64,000 bases of DNA from NCBI GenBank assembly GCA_001839685.1, contig MLAK01001271.1, forward strand, positions 1-64,000, given 5' to 3'. This DNA is from Tritrichomonas foetus (lineage: Eukaryota > Parabasalia > Tritrichomonadida > Tritrichomonadidae). The position numbers and the translations under genes are program-made. Below, piece by piece: positions 13,101-21,963 of the stretch. Numbering within the stretch: position 1 is the stretch's first letter; each line of letters starts with the position of its first letter. The notes below the pieces were generated by a model that saw nothing but the letters and a program-made list of their open reading frames with translations, did not search any database and had not been told where the DNA came from.

Positions 13101-13529
13101 CACCAGTTTATTCGAGAAATACATGGAAATTCAGACGCTCCAATTGAAATGCTGCGTGTAATTCCAAGTAAATCAAGTATTCTTACATTCCAAAAAGAAA
13201 ATAGTGAAATGACTGTAATTACATTGTGGACAATTAATGGGGCAATGCTGGCTGTTATGAAAATACCTGATAATGTAATAGATTGTAAAGTTTCAAACTT
13301 CCCTGAAGGAACAAGAAGGAATATTATTGTTTTATTAACAGATAAAGATGAATTAATCATTCTACGATCGGAATCACTTGAAGAAAAAGGTAGAATTACA
13401 TTAGAATCAAAGAATCATACATCTCTCCACTTTTACAAACCACACGATAAATGCTTGCTATTTGTTACAAAGAAAGATAAATCCCATTCTGTTTTTGCTG
13501 TCAATGCTAATGATGATCAAATCATGTAA
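7143..13529 (+). CDS. BEACH-domain protein with PH-like and WD40 regions
   Basis: A 2128-residue protein of the BEACH family (LYST/neurobeachin/LvsA group), large cytosolic scaffolds for membrane traffic, lysosome size and autophagy. Residues 1-1350 form a helical solenoid with a concanavalin-like strand-rich block around 575-690. A PH-like module lies at about 1440-1560. The BEACH domain spans about 1580-1860, with the diagnostic WCEGLISNFDYLLKLN, the SGRTWADFTQFPMFPW block, the YPNYISNVG segment, DRTFQSF, ELVPECYFIPEML, and LPPWCRSPIEFV before the final helices. Residues 1890-2128 have WD40-like blades. Size and domain order are typical. It starts with ATG at 7143, just after a TCACTAA initiator-like sequence, and ends convergently with the LRR-PP2C gene 353 bp away. 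It reads through as one exon. Confidence 0.93.
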   Translation: MNFNDALHCWASNFIDDLEYQRLFLPLIERRILPNDLVKFYLYLEKAPKPSDELLLPVKTSNQSPFEFFLQIAYSRKMPIKIFSRFINYIPKNRVSFFINRFASNLAVSDLIYVITSFPDVHSKYIFFCKLLIEEKTFMSAFIYLFENFNKLSKDVKNILNGYLRKSFSLGICRDSLSNMVHCIFENAPITNNGFSEPLNLFFSALTDDASILMQYCSLKNIDNLFDQCRVRNDLPPSFLRFLIFTSANYDFTNEQFWAFAVSAPSPMFTYINHLDDLHNESMWIQILSTTISLESIELQNNVFLAFLFCVLQRPDLISIFIQLRLHERIPHILKQHVKQIPYNHSYLAMLILFLSFTRINENTACALTKFKSTELNIGTLFEIMLQDFNHPNNNHTTNTKTSNNSSSFSSDEDLTLNNLIDSLLWLFLPCPSFPIEGLIKIENEQVLSLFPYPSFTFITEIAPKILRPLILLNKESIISKILDTCQEKNRILFKEIASADLLQIFVEKSQSNPLYYKLLTTALSISCDFPIFSQVFQLICPDHEKTIDFLTILAENTPLVDDFLHINKNFYVETNVLNGTICMWIRNHSSNGIILNINTASTKIEIWHEFDDFYLSVNDKVVNRILNTASIENWRFLSLSLTNKTATFSINLESFSFPVNFNCKTSMTIGSSFGIFDLQSLKIQRPLLNQNQINQLFALGPNYKEFIISDFISFKDQQPFFASYLTFTSKLYINWADEFNKDNSSKASLSNTEISISPPYETKSSSRKSSSNLLLIDDTLKLFHQRITSTTFINSFDAQGGLSFLIYIWAEVILKHQQLIPKMFNLIDILLNRFPLVHHYFLRNSIYCLIGQLMRQVSYDALHLAINLKTRRITNSNIIRYWVLGPVLDKFEFSDSIKTLIDFANIKQNQQILKKSKAFVIIIQHISQNSEHSPEFLRLLCNLALTMTSTDNYIENATFLFDTLMIQHLRFSKQCNESVMPAINLVKLLKSMLETFPGLNKKLNLDLMMPAVVNASNYQEDLIDLLINFLDENSYYIFSIFLISLPLSHSVAERLYNNAVKKINSIVNIPSGVIPLHFVTFPLVYLSKHHEVSEYLYSLCAATSLLLEHYTSFPLYLYDQILQMIYSIESSNLMDDHTSRALDIHQVSAFSITTTPFTPFLTTFLAHAMLLKEFSQVKKFFISIFAIPMIAVYRKAAISLFLFGKMFEKLSTQINYPLKELESFLKFSLSYGSFVFKKIQMIPGDKTDSLSSIICYYLNKLLIYVDMCDSADLMNSAVDTLVDFSSLNSISAMIVDDIKKLPKFSKHRKFEKTIDRLQNPTSYTPMKIQTQKFEKTLEILTQKFNEQDKTNKTGMLTVWCNAVHYQTTSAGEIVVVDENGEKIIETWHRIFDTLLFPSSRIYENCPKKYKISDSTTRFERRRILMPINPSSDPLYTSFYDIKYDSELPKIRLTLKEVLENTSLTLWHSNNVKFSGDAVRLTGISLCRGILVVLTNQLKFYQKGYEDVLTFNFDNIRNIRQIDYMHQPRGILVENRNDNVYLFAFEAQSIRDVFVEVCESIKKFIVQKDIDVKDIDTLQTQWCEGLISNFDYLLKLNFISGRTWADFTQFPMFPWTLLDFSSKKINLSDPNVYRKLDYPLFAQSAAQQDACKRYYDSTSEITNNAHHYPNYISNVGSTLYFLVRLEPFTDAEFDFQGGRLDAADRTFQSFKISLDLMTTPGSKSALELVPECYFIPEMLENKNGLVFNSSAINQRDISDVTLPPWCRSPIEFVEIMRDALESDIVSSSLNEWIDLIWGFRRQGKPGFEKFNILQDIVFDFNPEEYMHDYLLMKAMSDQIHNCGQAPLQLFTNPHPKRKVFCSMKELSLHYLCEKSPEDDMRKPSNNQFVFINNDSICLARNSMTLFSFRFASEIKPKTIDVYGSKFVTGHRLPLINHWTMTSKGLKYLATLRGRLTEIKCVLIDPTMAIILAGHCDGYISIFSTNPHQFIREIHGNSDAPIEMLRVIPSKSSILTFQKENSEMTVITLWTINGAMLAVMKIPDNVIDCKVSNFPEGTRRNIIVLLTDKDELIILRSESLEEKGRITLESKNHTSLHFYKPHDKCLLFVTKKDKSHSVFAVNANDDQIM

Positions 13530-13882
13530 TTATTTGCTTATATATAAATGTGTTTTATTCCTTTTTTATTTTTCTTATTTCTCATTTTTCTCACTATTTT
13601 AATGATGTTGATATTATTTTGCATAATGCTAAAAGAAATTACCATAAATGTTGAAGGGTTTTAATCATCATCGCTCTCTCATATTTGTATGGAATCACTA
13701 ATATTTACAAGTGTGAGACACATTCTTCAAACTTATTTTAATATTTTATCAGATAAAAATATAGAGTTAAAGTTTCCTTCATTAATAAACTATGAATATT
13801 CATAGATAAAAGTAGAAATCAACAAATAATACAGAGCGATATCTAATTATAATAATTTACATACAATAAAATTATCGCATTT
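13530..13882. other. Convergent 3' intergenic region
   Basis: AT-rich spacer between the 3' ends of the BEACH gene (plus) and the LRR-PP2C gene (minus). It should carry both polyadenylation sites. No gene or strong hairpin is seen. Confidence 0.6.
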
Positions 13883-16753
13883 CTAAATATTTTTCGAATA
13901 GGTTGAATATTCTGGCCTTAATGAGAAGAATGTATTTGGCACATATGCATTTGAATACCTCCATGCATCGCCTGCTGTCATAACTTGGAAATCTTTTTCA
14001 ACCGATGTTGGGATGAGAGTGCCACTCTTCTCTGATAGATTACCACAATCCATGAGTGGAGACATCGGAACTTCATCATTGCCATTGAACTTGGATGACG
14101 AATGAGGCGAAAAACCAGATGATAAGTAAAGGGAAGGATCAACATCCTTTAAATCAAATGAAATGTGAACATATTCTGTTGGAATATCTTCATTATCAGT
14201 AAAATCAATCATCCGAACACTTTCATCATCTTCTTTATCATCTTCGCTATTGTTAATTTTCCCATAGTTGTTGCCATCAAATAAATTGCCAATTTGATTC
14301 CTCCTTTCTCGAATATCAACGACAATAACAGTAATATTATCAAGAGATAGGCACGCGTATGCCATATTTCGGATATCAAAAGCGAGAGATGTTGCACTCT
14401 CTGCTTTTGCCGCCATTTCACCAACAAATTTATTTGTCAAAACATCGAAAACTCCATCACAGCAAACAATAATCCATCTATCATCATCGTTTATTTCATA
14501 CGAATTAATTTCTGGTTCAGCCGAATTTCCTGGCACAAGGAGGTCTCCAAGAGATCGGCCTGGCGCAAGAATCCCGTGAACTCGCATATTTTCAACTCTT
14601 CCACCTTCCAAATGAATACGCTCGAATTCTGTGCGGCTGGTAGATTTGTGATCATTTGTTGAGAAAGTGACTTTGCCGTCGTTATTAATCACCAATATTC
14701 TAGAGTCACCAATATGTGCAGTTAAAATCTTCCTTCCATTAAACAATGCAGCTGCCATTGTCGAGCCATCTCCGAAGTTCCTCTTTTTGATAATTCGCTC
14801 GAGCTTCTTCATAACCAAATATAAATACCTTTTAGTGAATTTCGCTTTTGAACTGCGATAGGCATCTGAAATGAACATTGATCCAAACGCCGATGTTTTG
14901 TTTCCACCGTGCCCATCAAAAACTGCATAAACATCCACGTCTTTTTGGATTAGTGAATTGACACAGATTGAATCTTCCATTTCGTCACGAACTCCTTTCA
15001 TTTCAGCGAACGAGACCCAAGACTTAGCCGAGATTATTTTGACGTGTCGTGAAACATACTGCTCAAGTTTTTCTGATACAAAAAGTTGGCGAACTTCAGG
15101 CTCGGTTTCAAAAGTGATTCCTGTGCAAGAAACGTCAAGAATTTCCAAGCTTTTGAACAAATTTGGATTCAAATCTGCGTATATTGAATTTGAATTCAAT
15201 TTTAGGAATTTCAATTTCGGACAATCAAAATTCTCTGGGAAATTAGTGATGGAATTAAATGATAAATCCAATTCATCCAGATTTGGAAAGTTCATTGAAT
15301 TCGGCAAACTGGTGATATTATTGCACGATAAATCAAGAACAACAGCTCTTGGGTAAATATTCAATGGGAATTTTGTAAATTTGTTTCGTGATAAATAAAT
15401 TTGCTTTAATGATGGAATAGTTGGTATTTCGGTTAACAAATTTCCAGGTGCATCCAAAATTTGGAGTTTAGTGCAGGGTGCCAAAGATGAGCCAAATGAA
15501 CTAATTTTACAATATCCGATATACAAAGATAATAAAGTTGGCGGCATTTGGGGAATTTCAGTGATCGGATTATTTGTCACATCCAAGATATTCAATATTC
15601 TAGCGTTTGAAATTGAACTTGGTAATGATTTAATTTGGTTATTATGTAAAATAACGGTCGTTAATTGCGCTAGCTTAAATAAATCAGAAGGAACGGATTT
15701 GAGAAGGTTACACGAATAGTCAATTCTCATCGTACTCTCGTTAATCAAATCAGTATCAATTTCAGTGAATTTGTTTGAGCCGGCTGTAACATCTCGAAGC
15801 TGCATAGATTCGTAGTCGGGATATTCGCTCAGTTGGTTTTCACGAAGCCAAAGTCGCTTCAAATTTGGCGTGTATGATTCTTTCGCCTTAACCACCTGAT
15901 TTTGTGAGAAAACAAACTCTTCTATCGTATCGGGAAGCTGAGGGATGTACCGTATTTTATTATCGCCGACGTCCAAAACATACAGAGAATGGAAATCTGC
16001 TAAAATGTCGGGAATCTCCGTTAATAAATTTGACTTGATATTGTATTCCTCTATCGTTTTTGGCGGTTCAGGAAAATAACTGAAAAAGTTGTCAGAAATG
16101 TCGAGTTTTTCGAGAATTGGCGAAAATGTGGATAATTCAGGAAGCGACGTTAGTTTGTTCTTCGAGAGGATTAAGGTTTCGAGTTTAGGAAACTGAAGAG
16201 AGCCATCAATTGAAGATAGGCCGACTAACGTTAAAGATAAATATGTTAATTTCGGATGTATTAAATTCAAGTGGCTAAGCATGTTAAAATCGTAAATCAG
16301 AGTTGTTACGGTTTTTGGCAATTCTGGAATTTCGACCAAAGAATTATGTCCGAGATTTAAATATTCAAGTTGGGATGTATTAATGCATTCGAATTTCGCT
16401 TTCTTGATTCGATTATAAAATAGGTTCAGTCTTCGGAGGTCTTTAAGATGCGATATGAAACCTGGAAATTCGTTGAGATTATTTCCAGATAAATCCAATA
16501 TTTCGAGTTTTTTATATGACAATAAGGCGGCAATGAATTCCTGACTTAAATAACCGATATAATTGTATGATACATTGAGAGTCCGAAGTTTCGGAAGTGG
16601 CGTTGGAAGCTCTTTAATTTGATTTCGTGTTAAATTGAGTGAGCGAAGCTTGTTGTCTTTGGGAATAGGCGGGAAGATGGAAATGTTTTGGTCAGAGAGG
16701 TCGACTGTCTTGGTTTTCTTTGTGATTTTCTCGGAGGACTGCTGACCGCCCAT
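13883..16753 (-). CDS. Leucine-rich-repeat PP2C protein phosphatase
   Basis: A 956-residue protein. Residues 15-560 are some two dozen leucine-rich repeats of the LxxLxLxxNxLxxLP type (for example LRSLNLTRNQIKELP). Residues 575-812 are a PP2C (PPM) phosphatase domain: GVRDEMEDS, the metal-binding VFDGHGG (about 609-615), DGSTMAAAL, AHIGDSR, ARSLGD-type segment GRSLGD, VCCDGVFD and the late metal Asp in SLDNIT (about 805). All catalytic acidic residues are present, so it should be active on phospho-Ser/Thr. The LRR-plus-PP2C layout is shared with PHLPP and with the LRR-PP2C part of fungal adenylate cyclase, but there is no cyclase domain here. The N-terminus MGGQQSS fits an N-myristoylation signal (Gly2, Ser6), suggesting membrane attachment. 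A tail of about 140 residues is unassigned. Confidence 0.93.
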   Translation of the reverse strand: MGGQQSSEKITKKTKTVDLSDQNISIFPPIPKDNKLRSLNLTRNQIKELPTPLPKLRTLNVSYNYIGYLSQEFIAALLSYKKLEILDLSGNNLNEFPGFISHLKDLRRLNLFYNRIKKAKFECINTSQLEYLNLGHNSLVEIPELPKTVTTLIYDFNMLSHLNLIHPKLTYLSLTLVGLSSIDGSLQFPKLETLILSKNKLTSLPELSTFSPILEKLDISDNFFSYFPEPPKTIEEYNIKSNLLTEIPDILADFHSLYVLDVGDNKIRYIPQLPDTIEEFVFSQNQVVKAKESYTPNLKRLWLRENQLSEYPDYESMQLRDVTAGSNKFTEIDTDLINESTMRIDYSCNLLKSVPSDLFKLAQLTTVILHNNQIKSLPSSISNARILNILDVTNNPITEIPQMPPTLLSLYIGYCKISSFGSSLAPCTKLQILDAPGNLLTEIPTIPSLKQIYLSRNKFTKFPLNIYPRAVVLDLSCNNITSLPNSMNFPNLDELDLSFNSITNFPENFDCPKLKFLKLNSNSIYADLNPNLFKSLEILDVSCTGITFETEPEVRQLFVSEKLEQYVSRHVKIISAKSWVSFAEMKGVRDEMEDSICVNSLIQKDVDVYAVFDGHGGNKTSAFGSMFISDAYRSSKAKFTKRYLYLVMKKLERIIKKRNFGDGSTMAAALFNGRKILTAHIGDSRILVINNDGKVTFSTNDHKSTSRTEFERIHLEGGRVENMRVHGILAPGRSLGDLLVPGNSAEPEINSYEINDDDRWIIVCCDGVFDVLTNKFVGEMAAKAESATSLAFDIRNMAYACLSLDNITVIVVDIRERRNQIGNLFDGNNYGKINNSEDDKEDDESVRMIDFTDNEDIPTEYVHISFDLKDVDPSLYLSSGFSPHSSSKFNGNDEVPMSPLMDCGNLSEKSGTLIPTSVEKDFQVMTAGDAWRYSNAYVPNTFFSLRPEYSTYSKNI

Positions 16754-17518
16754 ACAAATGACTGCTCAAAGATATGTTCTTATGAAAAAGTTATTTTTGA
16801 GAAGATATTTTTGAATATCATAGAAATATTCACAAGCTAATAGAATTATTCATATAGTCTATTGAAATTATGCAAATGAAAATTGAAAAGACGTTGAAAA
16901 TATGTAGTGGAGTTGGCAAATTCAATTAAACTGAATATGGCTGAATTCGTTTATTTAAATGATTTGGCTATGTTAATCAAATAATTAAGGAATACTAAAT
17001 CATTGGAAAATGTATTGTTCAGAAATATTTTTTTCATACAAAATTGTGATACCCAGAAAATTAAACGCATTTTGGTTTCACAATTTGAAATTATTCAATT
17101 ATGGAATTTCTATAAAATTTCACAAAAAATTGAAAGAACAATAAAAGTCTGACTATCTTCCGTTTTGCTTGGACTGCTATCATTTTCATACTAAATTTAC
17201 GCATTAATCTGAATCAAAATCTAAATATTACATTGAAACTTCATTTTTAAGGTTATATTATTTTAGAAAAGATTCTGAATTCATTTCGAAAGAATCTATG
17301 AAAGATAAAACGAAATTTCAAATCTTCCTTGAAATTTTGATCATTAAATTCATCAAATTGATCATAATTTACTCATTATTCAGTCAATTAAAGTTTTCTC
17401 GATATTTAATTAATAATTTATTGGTTTTATTCTCGAGAATATTTTGAAAAAGAAGGAAAGGATGGAAATATAGTTTAATAAACACTCATATACATATATA
17501 AATTATTCATAACTAATT
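16754..17518. other. Intergenic, upstream of LRR-PP2C
   Basis: AT-rich spacer between two minus-strand genes. On the minus strand TCATTTG (16761-16755) lies immediately before the LRR-PP2C ATG and resembles a trichomonad initiator. Otherwise I see nothing. Confidence 0.55.
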
Positions 17519-20500
17519 TCAAGATGATAAACTTTGTTGTAAAAGTGTGAGTTTCACTGGATCATTCTTAACTGCTTCTGCACAAATTTCATGAGCGTTT
17601 GGAACAACCTGTAAAAGTTTCACAAATACTGTTTTTAAAGTAATTAAATTGTCTTCTGGAATAGACATCGCTTTGAAGATGTTTGGTGGTGTTGAAAGCA
17701 ATCTAGCGAATGCACCAACGAAACTATTCATGAAACCTTTGCCTTTTGGAAGCATCCATAATAAAAATGTATACTGCATGAATGTTTCTTCAACATCAAC
17801 TGTTGGTGGCATCCTATCGAGTGCGAGTGGACCAAATTGATCAATTGGAAAAGCATCTTGCATTACATTCATTGCAAAAGCACCAAGTGCAGAAACGCAA
17901 TTATCTATCATCATTTGATGATTCATTGACTTACGCTTCTTTAAAGTCAACTTTTGGCTGAAAAGTTGAAGAAGTTGTTGTGTATTTTGTGCAAGGAGTT
18001 GTGGTGCAATAGTTGATAATTTCTGGATAGCATAAAATCCTTGCATGAAATCATTAGAAGCACAATTAAATGCAAGATTATATAAACTTGGTAAGAACTC
18101 TTGTGATGGATTATTTCCATGTTGAGCATAATTCACGAGAATTTCTAAAGCTAAAGCTTTTTCTTTCTTTGATGAGCTCTCGGCAAATTTCAAAATCGTA
18201 GGTAAAACAACATTCATTAATTGTGAAATTTCTTCTGGACTAAGTTTATCAAACAATGCGAAGAACAGTGTACTTATTGGCTTATATAAATCTTGTGGAA
18301 GCTTCATACCTGATAATGCTTTATGATTACATTCTAAAAGTGCAATTATATCATTTGGAAGCTCAGATGCGAAATTTCCAAGTGGTGCAATTCCACAATA
18401 ATGGCAAAGTGCAGCAATGGCCTCAATTGCATCACCAATAATTGCATAAGATTCTGCATCTTCAATCACTTTTCTCATATTGACATACATTGATTCGAAG
18501 ATTGAAGCTTCATTCATTTGGCATTCCAACATGCCTTCCATTATAAATGAAACACCTTTACAAGCAGCATGTGTTGAATTTTCAACAGCAGAACCAGATA
18601 AAAATGAAATTATTTCAAGTGCTTTAGAAATCCATTGAGGTAAAAATTGAGGGAAATGACCAAGAATAGAAGCAAATACAAGAAACGCACCACCAGCAAC
18701 ATTCAAACTATCTTCACTAATCATTTCTTGAAGACCAGCATCATCTATATCATCAGGTGTGCAATTTTGTTCTTCAAGTTTCCTTAATTGAATAAGTTGG
18801 GATGTTCGGTCTTGGAAAGCTAATTCTGCCATCATTGGAAGCATTTGTGGTAATGTTGATTGTATTTGTTCCGGATATTCATAAATAATTGATCCACAAC
18901 AATTCACACAACTACATACTAATGACTTATCTTCATTATTTAGTGATTGCATAATGAATGGAACAATTGAAGCCAAGCATGGTTCAAATTGTTCTGGTGA
19001 TGCTGCCATTAGTTTACTCATACATTCAACAATATCACTCTTTAAAACTTGTGCATCTGGTGCTTGATTACTTAAAAATGTTTGTAAAATATTCAAAATG
19101 AAATTAAAGTGATTGATTACACAAACACTTGACTTTTGAGTTAACACTGTTAGTGCTTCAATTAAAGTAATATTTTCTTCAGCGCCATACTTTTGCATCA
19201 ATTCGACAAGAATTGGTAAGACAATTTCAAATATATTGTCTGTAGATTCACTATATTTCATTACATACTTCAGTGCTTTGATATAAATGATTGAAGGATT
19301 ACCTTTAATGATTCCAATTAAGACTTCTTCAAACATATCAGTGTAATTCTCAGCTTCAGCATTATACACATCAAGAAATGATTCCATACAAGAAATAGCT
19401 GCTTCAGAAGTTGCTATAGCTGGTGAAGTAAGTGATGCAAGTATCATTTCTGCAATATTATCCAAATAATCATATAAAAATTCTGTATCACCATTAAAAA
19501 TATATTGTAAAGTAATCATTGCAACATATTTTCCTTGTTCATTTTGAACCATTGTTTGTGCAGCACCCCAGACGGCAGCAACAAATTGCTCACTATTTGA
19601 AAAAGTGGAACAAACATTTCTCATAATCGATGCATCATAGTCATCAAGTGATTCTTCTGGCCGAAAAGAGTTTCCAGCAAGTTGAAGATACCTTTGGAAG
19701 ATAGGAATGGCAAAATTACCTTCTAAGACAGCTTCTGGAGTATCACAACAAATACTATCTATAATATAGACTAAACCTGCTTCAACCTCATTATCCAATT
19801 CATCATGCGCAATTAAGGTCAAACAGCGTGGCAAAAGCAAAGAAGTGTCTGCATATGGTGGTCCAACTTCAATCGTGTCGCCAAGGATCGAGCAAAGGCT
19901 CCAAAAATCGTTTGGTCGATCGAAAAATGGCTCAAGAAGAGAAACAGCGCTTGTCCAAAGCGCAATTGTTGCTTCATCAGAAACTTGATGATGTTTGTTA
20001 TGAAAACTAAAAGCAAACTCAAATGCATCCAATGCGATTTCAGAATTCTGCAGGGAAAGGGCAGCGCTTGTAATTTGATTGACAAATTGAATAAGCTCGG
20101 CTGATGGTTCGAAAATTCCAACAAGTGAGTTTAAAAGTTGAATGGCAGTATGGATTTGGATTGGCTGATTTGACTGAAGAGCTGCTTGGGCAAAATTGAG
20201 AGCAAGAGGAATTGTCTGCTCATTAATGACGTATCTACCGATGAAATAAACAAGGTTTTGGCGAATCAACTGAAGTTGCTCATTCGATAAAATAGTTAAG
20301 AGATTGTTTATCAATTCGGCTGGTGAGTTCTCGTTGGCAAATCCACGATATGCAAGTTTGAGACAAAGAACTGCTTGAAGTCGGAAATATGGCTCGCTGT
20401 TCTGCTGAATAATTAACATTAAAGCTGGAATTGCAGCTGGATGTAAAGTAAGTTGCTGTAAAGAAAGATCTGCATTATGGATTTCTTCAGGACTGCCTGT

Positions 20501-20548
20501 ACGAAGGACAGTAAAATGTTGTACGAATAAAACTGCAGCTTCCTCCAT
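17519..20548 (-). CDS. Importin-beta-type karyopherin
   Basis: A 1009-residue all-helical protein made of HEAT repeats. The N-terminus has the importin-beta signature: a first helix, then SLQQLTLHPAAIPALMLI and EPYFRLQAVLCLKLAYR, the region that binds RanGTP and corresponds to the IBN_N domain. The acidic block around 600-620 (CTPDDIDDAGLQEMISED) resembles the acidic loop of importin-4/importin-5 type receptors (Kap123/Kap121). It should carry cargo through nuclear pores, with ribosomal proteins and histones the usual cargo of that subgroup. Length fits (about 1000-1100). Assignment to a subtype is tentative; the superfamily is secure. The only in-frame start near the homology is the ATG at 20548. 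Confidence 0.88.
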   Translation of the reverse strand: MEEAAVLFVQHFTVLRTGSPEEIHNADLSLQQLTLHPAAIPALMLIIQQNSEPYFRLQAVLCLKLAYRGFANENSPAELINNLLTILSNEQLQLIRQNLVYFIGRYVINEQTIPLALNFAQAALQSNQPIQIHTAIQLLNSLVGIFEPSAELIQFVNQITSAALSLQNSEIALDAFEFAFSFHNKHHQVSDEATIALWTSAVSLLEPFFDRPNDFWSLCSILGDTIEVGPPYADTSLLLPRCLTLIAHDELDNEVEAGLVYIIDSICCDTPEAVLEGNFAIPIFQRYLQLAGNSFRPEESLDDYDASIMRNVCSTFSNSEQFVAAVWGAAQTMVQNEQGKYVAMITLQYIFNGDTEFLYDYLDNIAEMILASLTSPAIATSEAAISCMESFLDVYNAEAENYTDMFEEVLIGIIKGNPSIIYIKALKYVMKYSESTDNIFEIVLPILVELMQKYGAEENITLIEALTVLTQKSSVCVINHFNFILNILQTFLSNQAPDAQVLKSDIVECMSKLMAASPEQFEPCLASIVPFIMQSLNNEDKSLVCSCVNCCGSIIYEYPEQIQSTLPQMLPMMAELAFQDRTSQLIQLRKLEEQNCTPDDIDDAGLQEMISEDSLNVAGGAFLVFASILGHFPQFLPQWISKALEIISFLSGSAVENSTHAACKGVSFIMEGMLECQMNEASIFESMYVNMRKVIEDAESYAIIGDAIEAIAALCHYCGIAPLGNFASELPNDIIALLECNHKALSGMKLPQDLYKPISTLFFALFDKLSPEEISQLMNVVLPTILKFAESSSKKEKALALEILVNYAQHGNNPSQEFLPSLYNLAFNCASNDFMQGFYAIQKLSTIAPQLLAQNTQQLLQLFSQKLTLKKRKSMNHQMMIDNCVSALGAFAMNVMQDAFPIDQFGPLALDRMPPTVDVEETFMQYTFLLWMLPKGKGFMNSFVGAFARLLSTPPNIFKAMSIPEDNLITLKTVFVKLLQVVPNAHEICAEAVKNDPVKLTLLQQSLSS

Positions 20549-21963
20549 CGACCAAAATCAGATTTTTGAAATATTCAAAATTTCAATTAATTGAATTTTC
20601 CAAAAATGACACATAAATGGCCGACCGTAGTTGGATTAATTCATCATTTTTCTAATTGCATCGATGATGAAAATACCAGATAAATTTGAGATTTAGTCAC
20701 TAATTATTAGTGACTAATAGATATCTAAAATTGTAACATTTAAATGAAAATCATAATCATATATCATTAGATTTCTAATTTGCGCCTTTTTCTCATTTGT
20801 GCAACTGTCAAATTGTCAAAATTGATTTAAAACATCATTGTATTTACTCATTGACAACGAAATCTTTGCATCATTCAACACATTTGATGAATCATTTGAA
20901 TAAAAAGGTTAACGATTTATTAATTAACTTGTTATTTTGAATTCACATATTTGAAGCGGTTCTCCACATGATTTTGAGATAAATTATTTTCATAGGTCGA
21001 AAAAAAAATTTAAAAAAAGTTTTTCCTCTCAAATAATAGTAATAATAGATTGATTTGATTAAATATGATTGTAAATATAGATTTATCACAGAATTAATAG
21101 TTGATAGCAGAAGTAAAGCTGAGAAGCTAAGATATTATAAAAATATATTTTTTGGTCAATTTTAGGTTAAATAAATTCAAAGAAAAGATTTGAATCATTT
21201 ATTTCAGAGTATGTAATATAACCTTTTCAAATATATTAGAAAATATAATTATTTTTTGAATGGTTAAATGACACATTGAGTGTTCACAAAATTCACGATA
21301 GTTGATAAAGAAGATACCCTCCAACATAACATATTTTTAACAAATGAGGCTCACACATTAATGGAAACATTGTTATTTGACATTTCTTCTTTCAGAAGTT
21401 CATATAAAAGGAGAAAGAAATCCGTTTTCTCTTGGTGAAATATTATCTACTTTTGTATATGACAAACTTTTTGAAAGTTCAATGTGTTTATTTTCAATGC
21501 ATATTCTTTTTTTTCCGAACTTTACATTATATAGCTTTATCGAGAATTCGCAGAATAATCTTGGATAATCAATAACATGCATATTTCAATTGATTTCCAG
21601 GAGAATGAAGGGCAAAAATTATTGGAATATAGATTTTATCACACCGATTTTTCAGTAGATATAAATGGGCTTATTTGAAAAGAATTCTGAAGATTTTAAT
21701 TGAAAACTGTAAATCTCTTTCATTGTCGCTCTATCAATTATTGAATTGGGAGCATACAATTATTTATATGATCAATACTTTTCAAACTGTATTTCTATCA
21801 AGTTTGAGAAGAAATCAGAATTGTGAATGTAAAATTGAATAAATTGAAAGAATTCACAATTGAGAGTATTCATATTGTTCAGAATTTTCAAACCCAAAAC
21901 ACAAAAAATTGAATTATTTTCGCCATATTTTTGTGAAGAAAAAAATAATCTCTCAAAGAAATA
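20549..21963. other. Divergent intergenic region, karyopherin/kinase
   Basis: A 1.4 kb AT-rich stretch between divergent genes, so it should hold both promoters. No frame is convincing. A 33-codon ATG frame near 21578-21678 on the plus strand has protein-like composition (EGQKLLEYRFYHTDFSV) but is too short to call. The palindromic TAGTCACTAATTATTAGTGACTA (about 20695-20718) is the clearest structured element. Confidence 0.5.

Noticed and set aside
14958..15356. Antisense frame within the LRR-PP2C gene
   Set aside because: Shadow of the regular leucine-rich repeat periodicity.
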